Shown here: positions 7,225-11,736 of the stretch, piece after piece
Layout: each line of letters begins with the position of its first letter
Position numbering within the stretch: position 1 is the first letter of the stretch
Origin: an uncultured bacterium
GTDB lineage: Bacteria; Cyanobacteriota; Vampirovibrionia; Gastranaerophilales; Gastranaerophilaceae
Length of the DNA: 11,736 nt
Reading direction: 5' to 3'
NCBI GenBank assembly: GCA_900551915.1
Contig: URXT01000050.1
Coordinates: 1-11,736, forward strand
The notes under the pieces: model-generated
Databases searched by the model: none
What the model saw: the letters and a program-made list of their open reading frames with translations, nothing else
What the model was told of the DNA's origin: nothing
Made by a program: the position numbers and the translations under genes

Positions 7225-8301
7225 ATGAATTTTGATGAAAAAGACTTGCTGCTTGCACAGAAAAAGGGCATTATTTCTTCAGAAACTTTTGAAAAACTGC
7301 TTGATTTTTTAACGAATTTGAATGTTTATAATACTGAAACAAATAATGTTTGTGAGACAGCAAAAATTGAGGTGAAAAAGAAATTTACACTGGAAAATTT
7401 TTTATATTATTTTGGCGCGTTAATTATTATTTGTGCAATGGGCTGGTATTTGGGAAACACTTTTGACACATACGGCAATGGCGGGCTTCTTGCATTGTCT
7501 GTCCTTTACTTTGCCATTTTTGCAGGTATAGGAAACCTTTTATGGAAAAATGATAAAAAAACTCCGGGCGGGCTTTTATATGTTTGCGCGGTAAGCGTTG
7601 TTCCGCTGGCGGTCTGGGCTTTTGAAAGGTTAATCGGGATTATGCCGGAGGGGTATGACAGCTATTCGAAATTTCATGTATGGAGTAGAAGCGGATTTAT
7701 CCTGATGGAAATTGCAACAATCTGCGTTGGGCTTATATTTTTAAAATTCCGGAAGTTTCCTCTTCTAATACTTCCGATTTGCTGGGCGCTATGGTATTTG
7801 TCAATGGATATTGTCCCGCTTTGTCTGGGAAATATTTCCGAGCCAACCTGGGGGATGAGAAATTTTGCAACTACAGTATTTGCAATTTTAATGCTTGGTG
7901 CTGCATTAAAACTTGAGAAAAAGACAGATGAAGATTATTCAAAATGGCTTTATATTTTCGGCGCAACAATGTTATGGTTTGCAATTCTGTCAATATTAAT
8001 ACGTTTATACTGGAATAATGAAATAGCATATTTTCTTTTTGCAATGTTCAGCGTTTTATATATGATAGTCAGTATTTTGCTTCAGCGGAAAGTGTTTATG
8101 ATTTGGGGCGCAATCGGTGTATTTGGGTATATTGGACATCTTGCATATACTGTATTTAAAGATTCTCCGCTATTTGTGCTTTCGCTCGTAATATTGGGAC
8201 TTGTGATAATATTTTCCGGCGCATATTATGCAAAAAATTGCGATAAAATAGAAACTAATTTAAGAGAACTTCTTTTAAACGGCAAAAAAAGCCGGGAATA
8301 A
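7225..8301 (+). CDS. Multi-spanning membrane protein, DUF2157-like
   Basis: A 358-residue integral membrane protein. The first 55 residues are soluble and helical (DLLLAQKKGIISSETFEKLLDFL, residues 7 to 29, written here with the GIIS turn at 15-18), ending in a basic stretch KVKKK-like at 50-53. About ten hydrophobic segments follow, roughly at 57-77, 87-106, 115-135, 157-173, 177-203, 213-229, 241-259, 267-286, 291-310 and 315-335. The C-terminus is short and charged. A short helical N-terminal segment containing a glycine-isoleucine-serine turn before a helical bundle recalls the DUF2157 family of predicted membrane proteins; no function is known and the assignment is tentative. I start at the ATG at 7225, preceded by AAGGAGG at 7214-7220, and not at an in-frame TTG 17 codons upstream that overlaps the promoter. 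It is divergent from alaS and converges on tpiA. Confidence 0.9.
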   Translation: MNFDEKDLLLAQKKGIISSETFEKLLDFLTNLNVYNTETNNVCETAKIEVKKKFTLENFLYYFGALIIICAMGWYLGNTFDTYGNGGLLALSVLYFAIFAGIGNLLWKNDKKTPGGLLYVCAVSVVPLAVWAFERLIGIMPEGYDSYSKFHVWSRSGFILMEIATICVGLIFLKFRKFPLLILPICWALWYLSMDIVPLCLGNISEPTWGMRNFATTVFAILMLGAALKLEKKTDEDYSKWLYIFGATMLWFAILSILIRLYWNNEIAYFLFAMFSVLYMIVSILLQRKVFMIWGAIGVFGYIGHLAYTVFKDSPLFVLSLVILGLVIIFSGAYYAKNCDKIETNLRELLLNGKKSRE

Positions 8302-8315
8302 GTTTTATTGTTAAA

Positions 8316-8347
8316 AAGAAAAGCCAGCCTGACAGCCGACTTTTCTT
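8316..8347. terminator. Shared terminator between convergent genes
   Basis: AAGAAAAG (8316-8323) pairs with CTTTTCTT (8340-8347) around a GC-rich 16-nt loop. It lies between the stop of the membrane protein gene and the stop of tpiA, which converge. Each arm supplies a T-rich tract to one strand. The stem is AT-rich, so its strength is uncertain. Confidence 0.5.
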
Positions 8348-8364
8348 ATATAAAGTTGAAAAAC

Positions 8365-9165
8365 TTAAACTTTAGCTGCAACTTTCATTGTGTTTGCAAT
8401 GATTTCGTTGAAGCTGTCTGCTTTTAATGAAGCTCCGCCAACTAAAGCGCCGTCGATGTCTGATTTAGACATTTGCTCAGCGATTGTTGAAGGTTTAACC
8501 GAGCCGCCGTAAAGAATTCTGATTGCGTCTGCTGCTTCAGCGCCTGCAACCTCTTTAACAACTCCTCTAATCATAGCGATTACGCGGTTTGCTTCGTCAG
8601 AATCGCAAGTTTTGCCTGTTCCGATGGCCCAGATAGGTTCGTAAGCGATAACTGATTTTGCAACATCTTCTGAAGAAATTCCATCCAAAGCTGCTTTGAT
8701 TTGGCCTGCAATCCATTTGTCTGTAATGCCTTCTTCTCTTTGTTCAAGAGTTTCGCCGCAGCAGATAATCGGGATTAAGCCGCCTGCAAGGATTGCTTTT
8801 GCTTTTTTGTTAATCATTTCATCAGTTTCTGAGAAATATTGTCTTCTTTCAGAGTGGCCGATGATTACATAATCACAGCCTGCATCTTTGAGCATTTCAA
8901 CAGAGATTTCGCCTGTGTAAGCGCCTGAATTTTCCCAGTGGCAGTTTTGGCCGGCGATTGAAATTTTGTTTCCGCCGCAGCCGCAGGTGCATTTAACAGT
9001 TCTTACAGCGCTGATTGATGTGAATACGGGCGCGATTACAACAACCGGCAATTCTTGTGCTGTATAATCTTTTACAAATTCTTTAACGCCTTCAAAAACT
9101 TTTTCAGCTTCTGAGCGGATTAAGTTCATTTTCCAGTTTCCTGCAATAATTGGTTTTCTTGACAT
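8365..9165 (-). CDS. tpiA: Triose-phosphate isomerase
   Basis: A 266-residue TIM-barrel enzyme interconverting dihydroxyacetone phosphate and glyceraldehyde 3-phosphate in glycolysis. N10 and K12 lie in AGNWKMN. The catalytic histidine is H104 in GHSERR, the catalytic glutamate is E176 in [12 protein letters not shown], and the phosphate-binding YGGSVKP is at 219-225. It is a little longer than the usual 250 or so. Part of the extra length is an unusual Cys-rich insert CTCGCGG (C59, C61, C63) just before the strand leading to [23 protein letters not shown] precedes the ATG and a good promoter lies at 9200-9228. It appears to be transcribed alone. Confidence 0.98.
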   Translation of the reverse strand: MSRKPIIAGNWKMNLIRSEAEKVFEGVKEFVKDYTAQELPVVVIAPVFTSISAVRTVKCTCGCGGNKISIAGQNCHWENSGAYTGEISVEMLKDAGCDYVIIGHSERRQYFSETDEMINKKAKAILAGGLIPIICCGETLEQREEGITDKWIAGQIKAALDGISSEDVAKSVIAYEPIWAIGTGKTCDSDEANRVIAMIRGVVKEVAGAEAADAIRILYGGSVKPSTIAEQMSKSDIDGALVGGASLKADSFNEIIANTMKVAAKV

Positions 9166-9199
9166 ATTTTCTCTCCTTTATTAGTGTCACGACATGGAT

Positions 9200-9228
9200 A
9201 TTATAGAGTGAAAATGTTTTTATTGCAA
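9200..9228 (-). promoter_or_regulatory. tpiA promoter
   Basis: On the minus strand TTGCAA (9223-9228) and a consensus TATAAT (9200-9205) are spaced by 17 nt. RNA would begin near 9193, about 28 nt before the tpiA ATG. Confidence 0.7.
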
Positions 9229-9237
9229 TTAGAATAA

Positions 9238-9474
9238 TTATAAATCTACTTTTGAAACGTCGACCAATTCAGGAAGCGTTATATCAAGCGCAACCGCAAT
9301 TTTATTAAGAACTTCTATTGACGGAACACTCGCGCCACGCTCAATATCTCCGATATGTGTTTTGCTTAAATCTGCCAATAGCGCAAGTTGTTCTTGTGAA
9401 AGATTTTTCTTCATTCTTTCAAATTTAATTTTAAGCCCTATTTTAATATGTATTTTATCTATTTTATCTGACAT
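9238..9474 (-). CDS. Small Xre/Cro-CI family HTH regulator
   Basis: A 78-residue DNA-binding protein made almost entirely of one HTH_3/Xre domain. The helix-turn-helix is at about 26-47 (SQEQLALLADLSKTHIGDIE, then RG), followed by VPSIEVLNKIAVALDITLPEL, the usual last helices. There is no sensor or dimerisation domain beyond this. It is transcribed divergently from the acidic protein at 9566. No SD precedes the ATG; the best promoter (9485-9513) would start RNA only about 4 nt upstream, so the mRNA may be leaderless, as for lambda cI from PRM. Likely represses the divergent promoters through the palindrome at 9524-9538 (inference). Confidence 0.92.
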   Translation of the reverse strand: MSDKIDKIHIKIGLKIKFERMKKNLSQEQLALLADLSKTHIGDIERGASVPSIEVLNKIAVALDITLPELVDVSKVDL

Positions 9475-9484
9475 ATTATCAACT

Positions 9485-9513
9485 ATAATAGACTATTGAC
9501 AAACCATAATCAA
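9485..9513 (-). promoter_or_regulatory. Promoter of the HTH regulator gene
   Basis: Minus-strand TTGATT (9508-9513) and TATTAT (9485-9490) are spaced by 17 nt. RNA would start near 9478, leaving a leader of about 4 nt before the ATG at 9474. It overlaps the opposing promoter face to face, so both could not be occupied at once. Confidence 0.55.
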
Positions 9514-9524
9514 TCATCTATAAT
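9496..9524 (+). promoter_or_regulatory. Consensus sigma70 promoter of the acidic protein gene
   Basis: TTGACA (9496-9501), a 17-nt spacer and TATAAT (9519-9524) match the sigma70 consensus exactly. RNA would begin near 9531, inside the palindrome at 9524-9538. A promoter this strong next to a repressor-like gene suggests it is normally shut. Confidence 0.8.
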
Positions 9525-9538
9525 TGACACATAGTCAA
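9524..9538. promoter_or_regulatory. Candidate operator palindrome
   Basis: TTGAC-ACATA-GTCAA is a perfect 5-5-5 palindrome that starts at the last base of the -10 box and covers the predicted start site. Related sequences (GACTATTGAC at 9491-9500, TCAACTA at 9479-9485) lie within the opposing promoter. This is the expected place for autoregulation by the adjacent HTH protein; binding is inferred only. Confidence 0.5.
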
Positions 9539-9565
9539 CTAAAGGCGACTAAAGGGGGTTTTATC

Positions 9566-9802
9566 ATGCAGCATATTGAGCCTGAATATGAGAGTGAACA
9601 CGAATTTGACAAGCAAAAGGCGCAAGTCTTAATGCACGAATTGAACAGCTTTTTGCTTGCGTTAAATGCTTTTAGCAAGCAGTTTTACGAAATGGAAGAC
9701 TTTGATACCATATTAATTCTTCTAAAACATATCTTAAAAATTGCTGACGATTTATGCTGGGAATTGGAAACCTGGCAGATTATTAATCTTGAGCATAAAT
9801 AA
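9566..9802 (+). CDS. Small acidic helical protein of unknown function
   Basis: A 78-residue protein I do not recognise. It opens with an acidic stretch (HIEPEYESEHEFD) and then looks like two or three amphipathic helices (QVLMHELNSFLLALNAFSKQ; FDTILILLKHILKIADDLCW). It has no signal peptide or obvious transmembrane segment. The ATG at 9566 is chosen because AAAGGGGG lies 7 nt upstream. An in-frame TTG at 9524 is rejected because it falls within the -10 box. It is driven by a consensus promoter divergent from the HTH regulator, so the two probably form one control unit. It could be a partner, inhibitor or target of the regulator, but nothing in the sequence decides this. Confidence 0.8.
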   Translation: MQHIEPEYESEHEFDKQKAQVLMHELNSFLLALNAFSKQFYEMEDFDTILILLKHILKIADDLCWELETWQIINLEHK

Positions 9803-9843
9803 TTTCCGGTGGGTTGAAATCTTTAAAAAATCTTTAAAATATA

Positions 9844-9852
9844 TGTTATAAT
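9844..9852 (+). promoter_or_regulatory. Extended -10 promoter of the antisense-type RNA
   Basis: TG-T-TATAAT forms an extended -10 element (TG at 9844-9845, TATAAT at 9847-9852). Upstream is a run of A and T with TTTAAA at 9822-9827 and no good -35, which is usual for extended -10 promoters. RNA would begin at about 9859-9861, exactly where the AT-rich spacer gives way to the GC-rich structured sequence. Confidence 0.6.
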
Positions 9853-9858
9853 TTAATT

Positions 9859-10086
9859 AAGGGCGGAGGATTTTCGGTAGGGCGCCGTGTGAGCGAATAG
9901 CGAACCCAGCCCGTAAGAGCAGACAATCCGTTTGAGCGGTAAAAGCCGTAAGGCTTTGAAAGCGAAAGTTAGGATTGTGCGTGCCCGAATAATCCGAAAG
10001 AGCAAGTTACCGCTTGCCCCTTTAAAAGCCCCTTATTGTGTTTTAAGCGCTAATATTATCAGCAAGATAAGCATTAGCGCTTTTTC
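9859..10086 (+). ncRNA. Structured RNA, candidate antisense antitoxin
   Basis: About 228 nt between an extended -10 promoter and an intrinsic terminator, with no credible coding frame. The segment is visibly richer in G+C than its surroundings and can form many helices. ACAATCC (9923-9929) pairs with GGATTGT (9972-9978), enclosing a perfect AAAGCC-GTAA-GGCTTT hairpin with a GNRA loop. GCAAG/CTTGC form a further stem near 10003-10018. Its last 54 nt or so are the exact antisense of most of a 23-codon minus-strand gene at 10033-10104. Size and 3' overlap resemble RatA, which silences txpA in Bacillus subtilis. The antisense role is inferred; a trans-acting or unrelated structured RNA is the alternative. 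Confidence 0.6.
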
Positions 10087-10104
10087 AGTTATACTGAAAT
10101 CCAC
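10033..10104 (-). CDS. 23-residue hydrophobic peptide, candidate type I toxin
   Basis: GTG at 10102-10104 to TAA at 10033-10035 encodes 23 residues: a polar start MDFSITEK, one hydrophobic run of 12 residues (ALMLILLIILAL, 9-20) and a short KTQ end. That is enough for a short membrane helix. The start is set by AAGGAGGTGAT, a near-complete match to the 16S rRNA anti-SD, 7 nt upstream: one of the best SDs in the window. A strong promoter lies at 10188-10216, giving a leader of about 76 nt that begins with GGG-TAAG-CCC. Small single-helix membrane peptides with strong SDs and overlapping antisense RNAs are typical type I toxins (Ibs, TxpA, holin-like toxins). The ALML segment also recalls holin-like toxins; that is from memory. 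Not confirmed as toxic. Confidence 0.65.
   Translation of the reverse strand: MDFSITEKALMLILLIILALKTQ
10045..10086 (+). terminator. Intrinsic terminator of the structured RNA, inside the toxin frame
   Basis: AAGCGCTAAT (10045-10054) pairs with ATTAGCGCTT (10073-10082), and an inner TTATC/GATAA stem (10056-10060, 10066-10070) closes a 5-nt loop. The T-run 10081-10085 follows on the plus strand only; the minus strand lacks one, so it is oriented to end plus-strand RNA. The same inverted repeat makes the peptide's codons 8-21 self-complementary in its mRNA. Confidence 0.8.
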
Positions 10105-10187
10105 TTTATCACCTCCTTTCTTTGTAGTTATCAAATTTGTAGTTTGTCTGCAAAGTTAAGTCGATGATGAGGGCTTACCCAATTTTT

Positions 10188-10216
10188 ATCATACATTTCG
10201 TCTGAAAAATTGTCAA
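10188..10216 (-). promoter_or_regulatory. Strong promoter of the small hydrophobic peptide
   Basis: Minus-strand TTGACA (10211-10216), a 17-nt spacer and TATGAT (10188-10193): a consensus -35, ideal spacing and one mismatch in the -10. RNA would begin near 10181. A 7-1-7 AT palindrome (10215-10229) touches the -35 but may be chance. Confidence 0.75.
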
Positions 10217-10248
10217 TATTATTAATATTTATTCTTTAATCTTTGCTG

Positions 10249-10277
10249 TTGATTGTAAATATTGCTTGATATACAAT
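10249..10277 (+). promoter_or_regulatory. Promoter of the 10313 gene
   Basis: TTGATT (10249-10254) and TACAAT (10272-10277) are spaced by 17 nt. RNA would begin near 10284, about 29 nt before the ATG. It diverges from the peptide promoter at 10188-10216. Confidence 0.6.
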
Positions 10278-10312
10278 AAGTTTGTAAAAGAATAGTTTTT
10301 TAAGGAAAATGT

Positions 10313-10774
10313 ATGAACACAATTACCCCGAATATGAACCCGTCTTTTGGAATGGCTCTCAAATATAACAAGCAGGGAAAAAAGTTTTTTCAAGAAGTTT
10401 TTGCCGATAACAAGGCGTTAGGTGATAAGTTTATTAGAAATCAGGCCGGCAATGCTGTATCTGATATTATTTTGGAAGGCCCCAACAAAGTTTCTGTTAC
10501 TCTTAACAATGAAAAATGGAAAGTTGTAAACAGTTTGCGTGTTTTCCAGAATTCATATGAAGAAGTTATGCTGATGAAGCCCGGTAATATTTTATCAAGG
10601 CCGAAGATTAAAACTGTAATTTGTGAAAGCGAAACTCCTTTTGCTGAAAAATACGGAGAAAAAGGAAAGCTCCTTGCGGCTGCTGAATGTATTGCAGATT
10701 TTGAGTCCTCAAAATTTAATAATAAAAAGCCGGGTTTAATTAAAAAAATTACTTCTTTTTTAAATAATGCATAA
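10313..10774 (+). CDS. Unrecognised 153-residue protein with N-terminal NPSFGMAL motif
   Basis: A 153-residue, mildly basic, probably cytoplasmic protein. It begins with a short flexible leader ending in NPSFGMAL (9-16), then helical KYNKQGKKFFQEVFADNKAL, then strand-rich segments (VSDIILEGPNKVSVTL; KWKVVNSLRVF; IKTVICES) and a C-terminal helix with a basic end (KKPGLIKKITSFL). I do not know the family. Leaders of the form NPxFGxxL recur, in my recollection, in unrelated small proteins of gut Vampirovibrionia, but I have not verified this. The ATG is supported by AAGGA 6 nt upstream and by a promoter at 10249-10277. It ends at a hairpin, so it is probably monocistronic. Confidence 0.88.
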   Translation: MNTITPNMNPSFGMALKYNKQGKKFFQEVFADNKALGDKFIRNQAGNAVSDIILEGPNKVSVTLNNEKWKVVNSLRVFQNSYEEVMLMKPGNILSRPKIKTVICESETPFAEKYGEKGKLLAAAECIADFESSKFNNKKPGLIKKITSFLNNA

Positions 10775-10805
10775 ACACATGCAGAATTTTTCCGCATGTG
10801 TTTAT
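10771..10805. terminator. Hairpin terminator between convergent small genes
   Basis: ATAAACACATGC (10771-10782) pairs perfectly over 12 bp with GCATGTGTTTAT (10794-10805), with an 11-nt loop. It begins inside the stop codon of the 10313 gene and lies 19 nt from the stop of the minus-strand gene at 10824. Its T-runs are short on both sides, so it may act bidirectionally. Confidence 0.75.
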
Positions 10806-10823
10806 CTAATTTGTAAATTGTTC

Positions 10824-11057
10824 TTATGATGCAAGCCCCAGTTCTATTTCAGGAAGTTCTATTGCAGTTTCATTAAAATCCATTGTGATGTCTTTAAAGT
10901 CTATAGATATAGGCTCAAAATCGCAGCTGATGTTAGTTTCAACCCCGTCAATTTCTGAGGTTGCTGTGTGTTGGTTTAAATTTGTAATGTTTGTGAAACA
11001 TTTTTCAAGAAATTCGATAACTTTTGTCATAGATAGATTTGATACATTAATGCTCAT
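10824..11057 (-). CDS. Small acidic protein of unknown function
   Basis: A 77-residue protein I do not recognise. Residues 1-30 contain a likely helix (MTKVIEFLEKCFTNITNL). The rest is strongly acidic and alternates hydrophobic with Asp or Glu residues (CDFEPISIDFKDITMDF, then AIELPEIELG), suggesting beta strands or a flexible acidic tail. It has no signal peptide or membrane segment. A strong SD (AAGGAGAGG) precedes the ATG, which with consistent codon use is the main support for a real gene. Upstream is a perfect 17-nt palindrome (11080-11096), possibly an operator. It converges with the 10313 gene on the hairpin at 10771-10805 and diverges from dut. Confidence 0.75.
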   Translation of the reverse strand: MSINVSNLSMTKVIEFLEKCFTNITNLNQHTATSEIDGVETNISCDFEPISIDFKDITMDFNETAIELPEIELGLAS

Positions 11058-11079
11058 CTTTAAGCCTCTCCTTTGTATG

Positions 11080-11096
11080 ATACTTTAATAAAGTAT
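11080..11096. promoter_or_regulatory. 17-nt perfect palindrome upstream of the acidic gene
   Basis: ATACTTTAATAAAGTAT is perfectly palindromic (8-1-8) and lies about 23 nt before the ATG of the minus-strand gene, overlapping its possible -10 TATCAT (11077-11082). It could be a repressor site. It is AT-rich, so chance is not excluded. Confidence 0.4.
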
Positions 11097-11163
11097 TTTA
11101 GAAAGTTCGGATTTCAAAACCTGTTCATTTTGTTACATTTGTTAATTTTAACTAAAGCCGGTC

Positions 11164-11172
11164 TGATATAAT
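11164..11172 (+). promoter_or_regulatory. Possible dut promoter
   Basis: TG-A-TATAAT is an extended -10 (TG at 11164-11165, TATAAT at 11167-11172) without a clear -35. RNA would start near 11179, about 60 nt before dut. The inverted repeat GTTAA-TT-TTAAC (11141-11152) lies just upstream. Confidence 0.45.
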
Positions 11173-11240
11173 AAATTTGTGCTTTTTATGATATGATGTT
11201 TTCGGGATAGCTTGATTAGAGTAATTATAAGGAGTTGAAT

Positions 11241-11678
11241 ATGACAGTTTTGAAAATTGAACAGTTGCCGCATAATAAATTTTTACCTGAATACAAAACA
11301 GAGGGCGCTGCTGGAATGGATTTGTGCGCGGCGATTGCTGAGCCGGTTACATTAAAACCGTTAGAGCGTACGCTTGTGCCGACAGGTATAAAAATCGAAC
11401 TTGAACACGGTTACGAAGCGCAAATCAGACCGCGTTCAGGGCTTTCCATCAAGCACGGAATTACGCTTATCAATTGCGTCGGGACAATTGACGAGGATTA
11501 CAGAGGTGAAGTCTGTATTCCGGTTGTGAACCTTTCCAATGAAACTTACACGATAATGCCTGATGAAAGAATTGCGCAGATGGTTATTGCAAAGGTAGAG
11601 CAGGCTGAAATTAAAGTTGCGGTGGCACTGACCGCAACAGCGCGCGGTGAAGGCGGATTTGGTTCAACCGGAAAATAA
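11241..11678 (+). CDS. dut: dUTPase (deoxyuridine 5'-triphosphate nucleotidohydrolase)
   Basis: A 145-residue trimeric-type dUTPase, which hydrolyses dUTP to dUMP and pyrophosphate. This keeps uracil out of DNA and supplies dUMP for thymidylate synthesis. All five family motifs are present in order: AAGMDL (23-28), RPRSGLS (63-69), GTIDEDYRGE (81-90), RIAQMVI (110-116) and the C-terminal RGEGGFGSTGK (135-145), whose flexible arm closes over the active site. Length is normal. The ATG at 11241 is chosen over an in-frame TTG two codons upstream because AAGGAG (11229-11234) is correctly spaced for the ATG. It appears to be transcribed alone within the window; no terminator is seen in the 58 nt that remain. 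Confidence 0.97.
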   Translation: MTVLKIEQLPHNKFLPEYKTEGAAGMDLCAAIAEPVTLKPLERTLVPTGIKIELEHGYEAQIRPRSGLSIKHGITLINCVGTIDEDYRGEVCIPVVNLSNETYTIMPDERIAQMVIAKVEQAEIKVAVALTATARGEGGFGSTGK

Positions 11679-11736
11679 ATTTTTTAATTTAAAATTTGAA
11701 ATCATAAATCTAAAAATTATTTAGGCTTGCTCTTTT

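Noticed and set aside
9524..9565. TTG start adding 14 residues to the acidic protein
   Set aside because: It lies within the -10 box and upstream of the predicted transcription start; the ATG at 9566 has a good SD.
10121..10144. Direct repeat TTTGTAGTT, two copies 15 nt apart, as iterons or a CRISPR remnant
   Set aside because: Only two short copies, in the leader of the peptide mRNA; no array and no replication gene.
9932..10159. Plus-strand 75-codon frame across the structured RNA
   Set aside because: It starts at a TTG without an SD, runs through the intrinsic terminator and is antisense to the peptide gene; better explained as a chance frame in a structured RNA.
10215..10229. AATATTA-T-TAATATT palindrome as an operator of the peptide promoter
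   Set aside because: Composed only of A and T in an AT-rich spacer, so a chance palindrome is likely.

Overview
The window looks like a moderately AT-rich bacterial chromosome segment: AT-rich intergenic spacers, clear Shine-Dalgarno (SD) sites and sigma70-type promoters. It mixes housekeeping genes with short accessory pieces. One small protein (start 10313) begins with a short N-terminal NPSFGMAL motif. I associate that kind of N-terminus with gut Vampirovibrionia (Melainabacteria, Gastranaerophilales), but this is recollection and has not been checked by any search, so the taxon is a weak guess.

Layout. 1-331 has no convincing gene; it holds a terminator-like hairpin and a long imperfect palindrome. 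332-1408 (-) is an uncharacterised 358-residue protein whose C-terminal half vaguely recalls FliK-type hook-length proteins. 1451-1598 is a 148-bp element with 25-bp terminal inverted repeats, probably MITE-like, and it also contains an open frame. 1607-4430 (-) is a compact operon, ribE-ribBA-GNAT acetyltransferase. alaS (4497-7112, -) lies upstream of it, separated by a strong terminator. 7225-8301 (+) encodes a multi-spanning membrane protein divergent from alaS. tpiA (8365-9165, -) converges on it across a shared hairpin.

9238-10805 is the accessory part. A 78-residue Xre-type regulator (-) and a 78-residue acidic protein (+) are transcribed divergently from overlapping near-consensus promoters, with a palindrome at the start site. 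Next comes a pair of opposing transcription units. A plus-strand structured RNA (about 9859-10086) has an extended -10 promoter and an intrinsic terminator. A minus-strand unit has a near-perfect TTGACA-N17-TATGAT promoter and an exceptionally complete SD, and encodes a 23-residue hydrophobic peptide. The plus-strand terminator lies inside the peptide's frame. This is the architecture of a type I toxin-antitoxin system (compare TxpA/RatA of Bacillus subtilis) and is the most interesting locus in the window.

10313-10774 (+) and 10824-11057 (-) are small unrecognised genes converging on a 12-bp hairpin. 11241-11678 (+) is dut, a complete dUTPase.

Functionally, ribE and ribBA supply riboflavin synthesis (the committed GTP and ribulose-5-phosphate steps and the final dismutation), tpiA serves glycolysis, alaS translation, and dut nucleotide-pool cleaning. 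No rRNA, tRNA, CRISPR array or transposase gene was seen.
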